Shown here piece after piece: positions 1 to 6,988 of a stretch of 9,946 nucleotides of DNA. Under the pieces are notes generated by a model, which saw only the letters and a program-made list of their open reading frames with translations, was not told the origin of the DNA and searched no databases. Source of the stretch: Neobacillus cucumis (lineage in GTDB: Bacteria; Bacillota; Bacilli; Bacillales_B; DSM-18226). The position numbers were made by a program, and so were the translations under genes. Within the stretch, counting starts at the first letter, position 1. Every line of letters begins with the position of its first letter. The stretch spans positions 1 through 9,946 of the forward strand of contig NZ_JAMBOH010000062.1 of the NCBI RefSeq assembly GCF_023715505.1, written 5' to 3'.

Positions 1-10
1 CAATTAAATA

Positions 11-129
<119 letters not shown>

Positions 130-137
130 CGAAAAGG

Positions 138-164
138 GACAATCTTAGACGATTGTCTTTTTTT
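138..164 (+). terminator. Rho-independent terminator of the upstream rRNA operon
   Basis: GACAATC (138-144) and GATTGTC (151-157) form a 7-bp stem around a 6-nt loop, followed directly by seven T residues (158-164). It lies 9 nt after the 5S and is the natural end of that rRNA operon. Confidence 0.9.
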
Positions 165-221
165 GTCGTTAAAGAAATTAAAATTTTCGCTTGTGGATAA
201 CTCTTAATAAATGGACTATGG

Positions 222-342
222 ACGTCCAGCTCCAGCGCCTAGCCCCTCGATGGTCTACAGCCACTCAGGGAATGAAGGCAAAGAACGCCTTCTTTCCCTG
301 AGCGACTTATGCCGGTCGGGGCATTCAAGCGCTTGCGCTTTT
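222..342 (+). repeat. Folded Bacillaceae-type intergenic repeat element
   Basis: The stretch begins GTCCAGCTCCAGCGCCTAGC (224-243) and ends with AAGCGCTTGCGCTTTT (327-342). From memory, these ends and the GCCCCTCGA / GTCGGGGC middle match a palindromic intergenic repeat scattered through many Bacillus-group genomes. It folds well: GCCCC (242-246) pairs with GGGGC (318-322). Inside that, a long hairpin pairs 264-279 with 287-302 (15 of 16 positions). A terminal AAGCG-CTTG-CGCTT hairpin (327-340) precedes a T-rich run. No transposase or target duplication is visible. A 72-codon minus-strand frame across it is not credible as a gene. Family membership is recalled, not searched. Confidence 0.65.
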
Positions 343-436
343 GTTCTTTTTCCAAGGTGATAAATAAAAAAATGGGTATATAACCCTTCAGCTTTCCGCA
401 AAATACCAGTAATGAATTATTAGGGAGTTGGCATTT

Positions 437-1909
437 TTGGGAAAAAAGGGGATACAAATTCCGGTCAAGGAATCATATGAAGAAAACATTGAATACTTGA
501 AACAAGAGCTGCGTGTCGGGAAAAGCTTTGATATTATCCACCGTAAAATTGATTATGCAGGACATAAGATGAGCATGTTCCTCGTGGATGGGTTTGCCCA
601 GGCTAATATCCTTCTATTAATCATGAAGGAGATTGAAAAGCGGAAACCCGAGGAATTTAAAGATGATCCAATAAATGAGCTTGTTAAAACCTTTATACCA
701 CATGTTGAAGTAGTAACCACCCCTGACTTGGAGGAAGTAATAGCTCAAGTTCTTGCAGGACAAACTGCTTTAGTTGTTGAACAAGGCAGTAAAGTAGTCT
801 TGATTGATTCAAGAGAATATCCAATCCGTTCTCCTCAGGAACCTGATATTGAGCGGGTAGTTCGTGGGCCGCGTGATGGGTTTGTGGAAACGATTGTATT
901 TAACCTTGCATTAATCCGAAGGCGGGTAAGAGACCGTTCATTAGTCATGGAATATGTACAGGTAGGAAATCGATCAAAGACAGATGTAGCATTAGTATAC
1001 ATAGACAGTATTGTTGATATGAAAAACGTGAGAATGCTAAGAGAAAAACTTGAGGATATTTCAGTAGATGGGGTTTCCATGGGTGAAAAAACAATAGAAG
1101 AGTTTGTCTTCGGCAGGAACTATAACCCGTACCCATTAGTTAGATACACGGAAAGAGCTGATACAAGCTCTGTTCATTTAATGGAAGGTCATGTACTTAT
1201 TGTGGTCGATGGCTCACCAAGCGTTATGATCTGTCCAGCTACATATTGGCATCACCTGCAGCATGCTGAGGAGTATCGACAGAAGCCCTTGGTAGGTGGC
1301 TTTTTACGATTTGCAAGATATATTGCAGTTGCCGCCTCTTTATTTCTATTACCTATATGGTATACCTATGCAACAAATGAGCAGCTGCTTTCTGAACGAT
1401 GGAAGTTCATTGGTGTAAAGGATCATGGAGAAATCGCTCTTATTTGGCAATTTCTTATTGCTGAAATAGGAATTGAAATTTTGCGGATGGCCGCCATACA
1501 TACTCCTAATGCTCTTGCTACGGCTCTTGGTATCGTCTCTGCTATCATTATCGGGGATGTAGCGGTCCAAGTTGGAATTTTTACCCACGAGGTAGTGCTA
1601 TACGTTGCGGTTGCTGCTATTGGAACATTTGCAACACCTAGTTATGAACTAAGCCTTGCAAATCGTATTTTCCGTGTTTTCTTTTTAATCATGGTCGCAA
1701 TACTCCAAGTACCGGGACTAGTTATTGGGATTACGTTATGGATCTTACTATTAGTCGTAACAAAGACGATGAATATTCCATATTTATATCCGTTTATGCC
1801 GTTTAATCCCCTTGATTTCAAGTTAGTTCTTCTCCGCTCACCTGTTCCATATAGTAATATGCGAGGACACATGCTAAACCCACAGGATCGATCCAGACTA
1901 GATGACTAA
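437..1909 (+). CDS. SpoVAF-type (GerA family) spore membrane protein
   Basis: This is a spore germination protein of the GerA/SpoVAF family, about 490 residues, the usual family length. A soluble N-terminal part (to about residue 285) carries the family blocks GKSFDII, VDGFAQ, VVRGPRDGFVE, RRRVRD and YNPYPLVRYTERAD. The block HHLQHAEEYRQ just before the first membrane segment is typical of SpoVAF rather than GerAA. About five membrane segments follow (near 295-315, 335-355, 362-384, 386-402, 411-445), with the conserved LRMAAIHTPNAL and ATPSYELSLANR loops. SpoVAF acts in the inner spore membrane during germination, and recent work treats it as part of an ion channel that amplifies the signal. 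The TTG at 437 is preferred because the AGGGAG (422-427) is 9 nt upstream. The in-frame TTG at 428 abuts that site. Unlike classical spoVAF it stands alone with no spoVAA-AE genes, so it is probably a paralogue or relocated copy. Confidence 0.88.
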   Translation: MGKKGIQIPVKESYEENIEYLKQELRVGKSFDIIHRKIDYAGHKMSMFLVDGFAQANILLLIMKEIEKRKPEEFKDDPINELVKTFIPHVEVVTTPDLEEVIAQVLAGQTALVVEQGSKVVLIDSREYPIRSPQEPDIERVVRGPRDGFVETIVFNLALIRRRVRDRSLVMEYVQVGNRSKTDVALVYIDSIVDMKNVRMLREKLEDISVDGVSMGEKTIEEFVFGRNYNPYPLVRYTERADTSSVHLMEGHVLIVVDGSPSVMICPATYWHHLQHAEEYRQKPLVGGFLRFARYIAVAASLFLLPIWYTYATNEQLLSERWKFIGVKDHGEIALIWQFLIAEIGIEILRMAAIHTPNALATALGIVSAIIIGDVAVQVGIFTHEVVLYVAVAAIGTFATPSYELSLANRIFRVFFLIMVAILQVPGLVIGITLWILLLVVTKTMNIPYLYPFMPFNPLDFKLVLLRSPVPYSNMRGHMLNPQDRSRLDD

Positions 1910-1910
1910 G

Positions 1911-1944
1911 CCTATCAGACCTATCGAATCTGATAGGCTTTTTC
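1911..1944 (+). terminator. Terminator of the SpoVAF-type gene
   Basis: CCTATCAGA (1911-1919) and TCTGATAGG (1929-1937) form a perfect 9-bp stem, followed by CTTTTTCC. It begins 2 nt after the stop codon. There is no T-run on the opposite strand, so it should act only on + strand transcription. Confidence 0.88.
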
Positions 1945-1970
1945 CATTGATAGGCAAAGGGGAATGGTCA

Positions 1971-2243
1971 TTAGGATTTTACTCCTATTAATATAAATGC
2001 AACCCCAAGTAAAATCCAGACGATTTTCATGACAGATATATCTCCAACAATCCCTACTAAGCCTATTGTTGTGGTTAAAATTAATATAATAGGACCAACA
2101 AGGGCGAGTGAGGAATTAATCATTAAAGCTTTTTCAACTGAATTAAATCTAAGCATTAAAATAGCTGCAAATATCTCGATACTTCCAGATAATAATCGTA
2201 AAAAGGCCATTCCCAATACTGCTTTTTCTAAGATTATAAACAT
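1971..2243 (-). CDS. yqhV: YqhV-family small membrane protein (DUF2619)
   Basis: A 90-residue protein with three hydrophobic segments (about residues 6-30, 38-62 and 70-88), the size and pattern of B. subtilis YqhV. The blocks AVLGMAFLRLLSGSIEIFAAILML and VEKALMINSSLALVGP are what I remember as the conserved core. Function is unknown; the protein should sit in the cytoplasmic membrane. The ATG has a strong GGGAGG site 5 nt upstream. A TATAAT-like element lies upstream (minus strand, near 2272-2280), but I see no convincing -35. In B. subtilis the gene lies beside spoIIIAA and efp; here it stands between the SpoVAF-type gene and the TauE/SafE gene. It could be read through from the TauE/SafE gene, which ends 102 nt upstream with no clear terminator between. 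Confidence 0.8.
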   Translation of the reverse strand: MFIILEKAVLGMAFLRLLSGSIEIFAAILMLRFNSVEKALMINSSLALVGPIILILTTTIGLVGIVGDISVMKIVWILLGVAFILIGVKS

Positions 2244-2345
2244 AGCTACCTCCCGAAATTATCATTTTCATCACATTATATGTTGATAACTTCAAGAGAA
2301 GGACATGTTTTTTTCTTAACTTAATTGCATTTTAAAAAGGGAATA

Positions 2346-3110
2346 CTAAATTAGTTTAAACCCGCTAATTAAAATCATAACAGCCATAATCATTCTTAAT
2401 GGTTTTTCAGGGAATTTAGAAGATAAGTTGCTTCCTAAAATGACACCTGGAATCGATCCAGTCAGAAGATTAACGATTAAAAAGTAATCGACATTACCAA
2501 TACCGGCATGAATGATTCCGGCTGCTGTAACTAAGAGAAAAGCATGGGCAATATCTGTTCCAACGAGCTCGGATGAACTTAAACGGTAGAGAAAGATCAT
2601 GGCTAAGGCAAACAATGAGCCTGAGCCAATTGACGTTAATCCAACAATAAAGCCTAATACTGCCCCTAGGCCAATTGTTAATCCCCGTTTTCTCTCCAGA
2701 GGCTTCTTTTGCAGATGATTCCACTTATTTTTATCTTTCATAAACGTTTTAAACAGGGTAGACAATGCCACCAATATCAAAACATAGCCAAGTGCATGTT
2801 TAATCACTAATTCTTGATTGTGAAAATAAGAATCAAATAAGTGAAGGAGTGTAACAGCCATGACTGCACTGGGAATGCTCCCAATCGCTAAATATTTGAC
2901 CAGTTTAAAGTTGATGGTTTTTTGTCTCCAATGCTGAATAGATCCAAAGAGTTTAGTAATGGAGTTGTAGAAAAGATCCGTCCCAACAGCAATGGATGGA
3001 TTTATCCCTAATAATATTAAAATCGGTGTTAACAAGGCTGCACCACCAACACCTGTTAACCCGACCATAAAACCAATTACTAATCCCATGAAAATAATCC
3101 CAACACTCAT
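2346..3110 (-). CDS. TauE/SafE-family sulfite or organosulfonate exporter
   Basis: A 254-residue polytopic membrane protein of the TauE/SafE (former DUF81) family. The internal duplication of the family is plain: GFMVGLTGVGGAALLTPI (about 13-30) with AVGTDLFYNSITKLFGSIQH (41-60) is echoed by GFIVGLTSIGSGSLF (153-167) with LVGTDIAHAFLLV (182-194). Members export sulfite, sulfoacetate or similar anions from the cytoplasm; the substrate cannot be read from sequence. The ATG at 3110 is chosen because GGAG lies 9 nt upstream. An in-frame ATG at 3125 has no ribosome site. The sigma-K-like promoter at 3146-3174 and the sulfolactate operon nearby suggest it handles sulfite or sulfolactate during sporulation. 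That role is inference. Confidence 0.88.
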   Translation of the reverse strand: MSVGIIFMGLVIGFMVGLTGVGGAALLTPILILLGINPSIAVGTDLFYNSITKLFGSIQHWRQKTINFKLVKYLAIGSIPSAVMAVTLLHLFDSYFHNQELVIKHALGYVLILVALSTLFKTFMKDKNKWNHLQKKPLERKRGLTIGLGAVLGFIVGLTSIGSGSLFALAMIFLYRLSSSELVGTDIAHAFLLVTAAGIIHAGIGNVDYFLIVNLLTGSIPGVILGSNLSSKFPEKPLRMIMAVMILISGFKLI

Positions 3111-3145
3111 TAGGCAACACTCCATAGAAAAAATACTTACTAAAC

Positions 3146-3174
3146 TAAATTATGAAGTAGTTATCCGCCTTGTT
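3146..3174 (-). promoter_or_regulatory. Candidate sigma-K promoter of the TauE/SafE gene
   Basis: Read on the minus strand, AACA (3174-3171) is followed after exactly 16 nt by CATAATTTA (3154-3146). Both agree fully with the sigma-K consensus (mACm, then CATAnnnTA). Transcription would begin near 3139, about 29 nt before the ATG. A weaker GerE-like box (TTTTGGGCATAC, 10 of 12 positions) lies 29 nt upstream of the -10, at 3195-3184. It partly overlaps the T-run of the preceding terminator. Confidence 0.55.
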
Positions 3175-3191
3175 ACATAACTTGTATGCCC

Positions 3192-3225
3192 AAAAAAAGC
3201 TGACTCAGTTCTTTTCTGAGTCAGC
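3192..3225 (-). terminator. Terminator of the MFS operon
   Basis: On the minus strand GCTGACTCAG (3225-3216) pairs perfectly with CTGAGTCAGC (3208-3199) over 10 bp around a 7-nt loop, then runs into seven T residues (3198-3192). It lies 17 nt after the stop of the small downstream gene and separates that operon from the TauE/SafE gene. Confidence 0.93.
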
Positions 3226-3242
3226 CGATTATGGAATCATAA

Positions 3243-3521
3243 TTATTTTTCTTCATCATTCAGTTTAATTTTCTTACATCCAACATACAAACAAGAGAAG
3301 ATATCGAGTCCTGGCTTAGCCTTAGCTAGTCCTTTAATATAGGGGGTAATTAAATCTTTAAAGTCTGCTCCCACTTCATCCTCTTCTAAAATGCCGTAAA
3401 CATAAAGTTTCTTTTCAGCAAATAAGAAGGCCACATTCCCGACTCCCTTGTTTTGTCCATCAACAACATTTAAAACTTGATATTCCGGGGTAATGACCTC
3501 GGGTGAAAAATAAATTTGCAA
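3243..3521 (-). CDS. Small uncharacterised protein downstream of the MFS gene
   Basis: A 92-residue protein I do not recognise. It has no clear membrane segment or signal peptide and looks like a small soluble alpha/beta fold: two strands (about 14-20 and 28-43), an acidic EEDEVGADFKD turn, a helix (about 51-68) and a C-terminal strand with two cysteines (C77, C82) before a lysine-rich and acidic tail. The start is a TTG with AAAGGAG 9 nt upstream, a strong and well-spaced site, and no ATG is available. It begins 43 nt after the MFS gene on the same strand, with a shared terminator, so the two are almost certainly co-transcribed. Function is unknown; an accessory role to the transporter is only a guess. 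Confidence 0.75.
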   Translation of the reverse strand: MQIYFSPEVITPEYQVLNVVDGQNKGVGNVAFLFAEKKLYVYGILEEDEVGADFKDLITPYIKGLAKAKPGLDIFSCLYVGCKKIKLNDEEK

Positions 3522-3564
3522 TGAAATCTTCTCCTTTAAGCTCTATGGTTAGAATTAGTTGGCG

Positions 3565-4809
3565 TTACGTAAATTGGAGCTTTTCAAATAGTGAATCATT
3601 TTCTTCACTAGGTTTCTTTTTAGCAACATGGATCAGCATCATGCAAAGAATGCCGCATAATAATGTCAATCCTGCGGTAGAGAGAAACATGCCAGATCTA
3701 GACCATTCCATTAATGTACTAAAGATAGGAGGACCGATGGCTACCCCTAAAAAACGAACGGATCCATAGAGGGAAGTGACAAATCCTCTTCTGTCAGACG
3801 GAACGGAACCAGTAATAAAGCTATTAATGCATGGCAGCACAAGGCCGGTGCCGATACTGCTGACAACCAGTACTGCAAAGAACGGTAATAATTTAGTGAA
3901 GAACATTAGAGATGCAAAAGAAGCTGTCATTAATAAACAACCAATGACGATTAGTTTTTTCATAAGACTCATTTTTTTTCCGATATTACTTCCGGTGATA
4001 TAGGAAGTAGTGGTCATAAATAAAAGCGGTATTGCTAATATAGCCCCTTTTAACAAGCCGTCGATATGATGGTCTTTCTCGAGTATATCTGAGATATAAA
4101 ACAAAATCCCAAACAACGTAAATAAACAGGAAGCCCCTGTTAAATAAGCGGCAAACAGCCAGCGGCCTTCCGTTTTAAACACCGAGACAAGGCCTTTAAT
4201 ATATTTTTTAACTGGCGGAGGTTCTTTTTCTGCCTTTTTCTCTTTAATGAAAAAGATAGTTAACAAAACGGATAGGAAGCAAAAGATTGGAAAGGCAAAG
4301 AAGGCTGCATACCAAAAGAGCAGGGCTAGTAACGACCCAATAATCGGACTGATTACCTTTCCGAACCCATTGGAGGCTTCCACTAATCCTAATACCTTAC
4401 TTTGTTCGCTACCTTTAAATAAGTCGCCAGCTAAAGCCATCGCTATTGGTGCTGTTCCTGCGGCACCCATTCCCTGCATAATCCTCCCAGCCAATATCCA
4501 TGTGTAGGCATTTGAAAACCAAGCTGCTGCCGCACCAGCTAAAAGTCCACCGCTGCCGTACAAAATAAGTGCAGGAATGATGACAGCCTTTCGAGAAAAT
4601 CTGTCGGACAAATAACCTAATATGGGTATTGAAATTGCTGCAGCAATCGAAAATACTGAGATAATCAAGCTTGTCTGAAATTGGGTTACATTCAGTTCTG
4701 TTTTCATCTTCGGAAGGACAGGGATCAGCATCGAGTTCCCCAGAACTAAAATTAGCGGGATAGAACCGATGGCTGCTATTGTTAAGCCTTTATGTTTTTG
4801 CTTTGGCAA
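3565..4809 (-). CDS. MFS transporter of the drug:H+ antiporter type (YitG-like)
   Basis: A 414-residue transporter with about 12 membrane segments in two halves, joined by a charged loop (about 188-212, [17 protein letters not shown]). Motif A is clear as [10 protein letters not shown] (65-74), followed by [14 protein letters not shown] (108-121) and an antiporter-type helix [16 protein letters not shown] (144-159). A second motif-A-like stretch (PSDRRGFV) is at 337-344. The TTG start has AGGGGTG about 6 nt upstream. It is divergent from the sulfolactate operon and precedes a small unknown gene. B. subtilis carries an MFS gene, yitG, in its yitA-G cluster, so a role in moving sulfolactate or a related anion is plausible. 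Sequence alone supports only a generic proton-coupled efflux pump. Confidence 0.88.
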   Translation of the reverse strand: MPKQKHKGLTIAAIGSIPLILVLGNSMLIPVLPKMKTELNVTQFQTSLIISVFSIAAAISIPILGYLSDRFSRKAVIIPALILYGSGGLLAGAAAAWFSNAYTWILAGRIMQGMGAAGTAPIAMALAGDLFKGSEQSKVLGLVEASNGFGKVISPIIGSLLALLFWYAAFFAFPIFCFLSVLLTIFFIKEKKAEKEPPPVKKYIKGLVSVFKTEGRWLFAAYLTGASCLFTLFGILFYISDILEKDHHIDGLLKGAILAIPLLFMTTTSYITGSNIGKKMSLMKKLIVIGCLLMTASFASLMFFTKLLPFFAVLVVSSIGTGLVLPCINSFITGSVPSDRRGFVTSLYGSVRFLGVAIGPPIFSTLMEWSRSGMFLSTAGLTLLCGILCMMLIHVAKKKPSEENDSLFEKLQFT

Positions 4810-4839
4810 GGATGTACACCCCTAACTATAAAATTAAGC

Positions 4840-4868
4840 TTTATTATTGTTTGTTTTAGATAAATGTT
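4840..4868 (-). promoter_or_regulatory. Possible sigma-K-like promoter of the MFS operon
   Basis: On the minus strand AACA (4868-4865) is followed after 16 nt by AATAATAAA (4848-4840). The -35 and the spacing fit sigma-K; the -10 matches only four of the six specified positions of CATAnnnTA. The main support is that the architecture matches the TauE/SafE promoter and that a perfect GerE box lies 30 nt upstream of the -10. Confidence 0.35.
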
Positions 4869-4878
4869 TATACATGAC

Positions 4879-4890
4879 AAATGCCTAATT
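4879..4890 (-). promoter_or_regulatory. GerE-box match (12 of 12) between divergent promoters
   Basis: The minus strand reads AATTAGGCATTT, which fits the GerE consensus RWWTRGGYNNYY at every position. It is centred near -51 of the proposed MFS start and near -66 of the proposed com operon start, so it could serve either side. GerE is the late mother-cell activator and repressor acting with sigma-K. No binding has been shown. Confidence 0.5.
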
Positions 4891-4899
4891 ACTAGGTGA

Positions 4900-4911
4900 A
4901 ATAGCCCATTG
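4900..4911 (-). promoter_or_regulatory. GerE-box-like site (11 of 12) next to the com promoter
   Basis: The minus strand reads CAATGGGCTATT, matching RWWTRGGYNNYY except at the first position. It lies 21 nt, about two helical turns, from the 12/12 box and just upstream of the -35 of the com operon, centred near -45. This is a usual place for a GerE activation site. Confidence 0.45.
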
Positions 4912-4915
4912 TTTA

Positions 4916-4943
4916 CACACTAACCCAGTTTTTGAATAATCTA
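4916..4943 (+). promoter_or_regulatory. Candidate sigma-K promoter of the sulfolactate operon
   Basis: CACA (4916-4919) is followed after 15 nt by AATAATCTA (4935-4943), which matches CATAnnnTA at five of six specified positions. Transcription would begin near 4950, leaving a short leader that holds the AGAGGAGG ribosome site (4956-4963). No good sigma-A pair is visible in the same interval. Confidence 0.5.
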
Positions 4944-4973
4944 TCCTAGAAAAATAGAGGAGGCGCATTGCCT

Positions 4974-5723
4974 ATGAATTTTTTAACATTACCGGAAAGG
5001 ACTTCTGGAAATCGAACTTACGGTTTGACTTCTGTCATTGATTTCGGGACCCCAATAGGGGAGTTAAAAAATATATTATCTGATTATGGTAACATCATTG
5101 ATATTGCCAAAATTGGAATTGGTTCTGCCTATGTTACCCCAAATTTACAGGAAAAAGTGAATCTTTATAAGGAGTACCAAATTAAACCGTATTGTGGAGG
5201 AACCTTGTTTGAGAAATGCTATTATCAGAATAAGATTCCTGAATATCTCGCGTATTTAAGCAGCTTAGGTATAAATTGGCTTGAGATTTCAAATGGAACC
5301 TTGGATATTCCCCTTCAGGAGCGTTTAAAACTGATTTCCCAAATAAAGGATGAGTTTCATGTAATAGCAGAGGTAGGCTCAAAAGATTCTAATAATGAAA
5401 TGCCCATCTCTGATTGGAAAAAAGAAATTCAATTGCTTTTAAATGCTGGATGTGAATATGTCATAACCGAAGGCCGGGATTCCGGCACATCTGGAATTTA
5501 TGAAAAGTGTGGAACGGTTAAATCCAATTTAGTACATGAATTATTAAAGGATTTAGATACACGCAAAATTATCTTTGAAGCTCCATCTGCCAAACATCAA
5601 ATGTATTTTATAAAAGAAATTGGTCCTAACGTAAATTTAGGAAATGTGAAACTTCAGGATGTTCTTGTTTTGGAATCGCAGCGCCGTGGTCTTAGAAGTG
5701 AAACCTTTTTTCTGGAGGCTTAA
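4974..5723 (+). CDS. yitD: Phosphosulfolactate synthase (ComA family)
   Basis: This enzyme adds sulfite to phosphoenolpyruvate, giving 2-phospho-3-sulfolactate. In methanogens that is the first step to coenzyme M; in Bacillus it leads to sulfolactate in spores. The 249 residues form a single TIM-barrel with family blocks at successive strand ends: IAKIGIGSAYV (44-54), GGTLFEK (75-81), LEISNGTL (103-110), AEVGSKD (132-138), TEGRDSGTSGIY (165-176), IFEAPSA (200-206), GPNVNLGNV (217-225) and RRGLRSETFF (237-246). The ATG at 4974 has AGAGGAGG 10 nt upstream. A TTG at 4968 is in frame but only 4 nt from that site. The stop lies 1 nt before the next gene, so it is tightly coupled to the phosphatase. 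It leads the operon, directly after the proposed sporulation promoter. Confidence 0.92.
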   Translation: MNFLTLPERTSGNRTYGLTSVIDFGTPIGELKNILSDYGNIIDIAKIGIGSAYVTPNLQEKVNLYKEYQIKPYCGGTLFEKCYYQNKIPEYLAYLSSLGINWLEISNGTLDIPLQERLKLISQIKDEFHVIAEVGSKDSNNEMPISDWKKEIQLLLNAGCEYVITEGRDSGTSGIYEKCGTVKSNLVHELLKDLDTRKIIFEAPSAKHQMYFIKEIGPNVNLGNVKLQDVLVLESQRRGLRSETFFLEA

Positions 5724-5724
5724 G

Positions 5725-6261
5725 ATGAACATTACTTTAATACGGCACCTTCCAACAGAATGGAATAAAAAAACATGGCTTCAAGGAAGACGGGACATTG
5801 ACCTCGCTCCTGTCACTGAGGAGTTCGTCAATAAAATAGAACAAAATCAGGAGCTGCTTCAAAAACAGCCGTTTGACATAGTATTGGCTAGTACCTTGAA
5901 ACGGACTCATCAAACAGCACATCTATATGGTTACCAGCCTGAAACCGAGGGATTATTAGATGAATTGGATTTTGGTCCTTTTGAAGGAGTTCCAAAGAGT
6001 AAGCTCATCCATAAGTATGGTAATAAGTGGATAGAGAACCCAAAGGAACTGATTCTGGGTGAGAGTTTAAAGAACCTCGAGGCCCGAATTGCACTATTTT
6101 TAAAAAAATATAAAGATTACCATAATGTACTAGTTTTCGGTCACGGCTCGTGGATAAGAGGGTTTGTTTCTTATGTAAATTATGGTGACATCAACAATAT
6201 GAATAAAATAAACGTCGAAAACAATCAATGTATAACCTTAAAATTGGAAATGAGTGAATGA
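5725..6261 (+). CDS. Histidine phosphatase; proposed 2-phosphosulfolactate phosphatase
   Basis: A 178-residue member of the histidine phosphatase (phosphoglycerate mutase-like) superfamily. The nucleophile motif is RHLPTEWN (7-14), with H8 to be phosphorylated; the usual RHG is RHL here. Other catalytic features are R60 in STLKRTHQTA, an acidic ELDFGPFEG block (80-88) with E80 the likely acid, and the second histidine H140 in FGHGSW. All core residues are present, so it should be active on a small phospho-substrate in the cytoplasm. The ATG at 5725 follows GGAGG inside the end of comA and lies 1 nt after its stop, the tightest junction in the operon. Upstream in-frame starts near 5659 would overlap comA and are unlikely. 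In B. subtilis and methanogens this step is done by ComB/YitC, an unrelated fold with no homologue here. I infer that this protein takes its place; the family itself is certain, the substrate is not. Confidence 0.87.
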   Translation: MNITLIRHLPTEWNKKTWLQGRRDIDLAPVTEEFVNKIEQNQELLQKQPFDIVLASTLKRTHQTAHLYGYQPETEGLLDELDFGPFEGVPKSKLIHKYGNKWIENPKELILGESLKNLEARIALFLKKYKDYHNVLVFGHGSWIRGFVSYVNYGDINNMNKINVENNQCITLKLEMSE

Positions 6262-6277
6262 AATGGAGGGCTAAGGG

Positions 6278-6988
6278 TTGTCTGAACTGTTAACGTATGA
6301 AAATTGGGATGAAGAGAAAATAGCCTCCTTTATAAACAATAAACCAGATTTCCTAGATGTTTTAAAGTGGGCCTATCAGGAGTATAAGGATGATATCGTT
6401 TATTCCTGCAGCTTTGGTGCCGAGGGGATCGTTTTAATTGATTTAATTTATAAAGTTAACAAACAAGCTAGGATTATTTTCCTTGACACTGGTCTGCATT
6501 TCCCCGAAACGTACGAATTAATTGAAAAAGTTAAGGAACGTTACCCTTTATTAGAGATTATAATGCTAAAACCGAAGGCCAGCTTAGAAGATCAAGCAAA
6601 ATGGTATGGTGACGAATTGTGGAAGCATAATCCCAATTTATGCTGTCATATGAGAAAAGTAGTCCCCTTAAAAGAAGCCTTATCCAATGTTTCTGCATGG
6701 ATCTCCGGTTTAAGAAGAGACCAATCTCTCACAAGGAGAAATACCCAATATATTAATAAAGATGAAAAATTCCATAAAGTAAAAATTTGCCCTCTTATCC
6801 ATTGGACCTGGGAAGATATCATGACTTATATTACCTTAAATAATCTTCCGTATAATCCTTTACATGATCAAGGATATCCAAGTATCGGCTGTGCACCGTG
6901 TACCCACCCTGTTACCAATACCAAGGATTTTCGTGCAGGGCGCTGGGCTGGAAAAACGAAAACAGAATGCGGACTCCATGAGGGATAA
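6278..6988 (+). CDS. cysH: Phosphoadenylyl/adenylyl-sulfate reductase, Fe-S type
   Basis: Reduces APS or PAPS to sulfite with thioredoxin as donor. The 236 residues show the PP-loop-type substrate site SCSFGAEG (43-50), IIFLDTGLHFPETY (66-79) and the GLRRDQSLTRR loop (144-154). The cysteine pattern CC (122-123) in CCHMRK and CAPC (205-208) marks a [4Fe-4S] enzyme of the APS-reductase type. In B. subtilis such an enzyme is reported to accept both APS and PAPS. The catalytic cysteine is in the C-terminal ECGLH (C231). The TTG start has GGAGGG 7 nt upstream; the gene follows the phosphatase by 16 nt. With sat and cysC next to it and no sulfite reductase, its sulfite most likely feeds the ComA enzyme, as expected for the YitB paralogue rather than the assimilatory CysH. 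Confidence 0.95.
   Translation: MSELLTYENWDEEKIASFINNKPDFLDVLKWAYQEYKDDIVYSCSFGAEGIVLIDLIYKVNKQARIIFLDTGLHFPETYELIEKVKERYPLLEIIMLKPKASLEDQAKWYGDELWKHNPNLCCHMRKVVPLKEALSNVSAWISGLRRDQSLTRRNTQYINKDEKFHKVKICPLIHWTWEDIMTYITLNNLPYNPLHDQGYPSIGCAPCTHPVTNTKDFRAGRWAGKTKTECGLHEG

Noticed and set aside
371..390. GGGTATATAACCC palindrome upstream of the SpoVAF-type gene, considered as promoter or operator
   Set aside because: The arms are only 4 bp, and no -35 fitting sigma-G, sigma-A or sigma-K lies at proper spacing.
239..457. A 72-codon minus-strand frame over the repeat element
   Set aside because: It lies across a folded repeat and the start of the SpoVAF-type gene, and has no ribosome site or recognisable protein character.
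2264..2283. CATATAATG on the minus strand upstream of yqhV, considered as a sigma-K or sigma-A promoter
   Set aside because: The -10 looks good, but no AC or TTGACA-like element is found 15-18 nt upstream, so it was not listed as a promoter.
2992..3180. A 62-codon + strand frame over the start of the TauE/SafE gene
   Set aside because: It is the antisense of a well-supported membrane protein gene and has no ribosome site.
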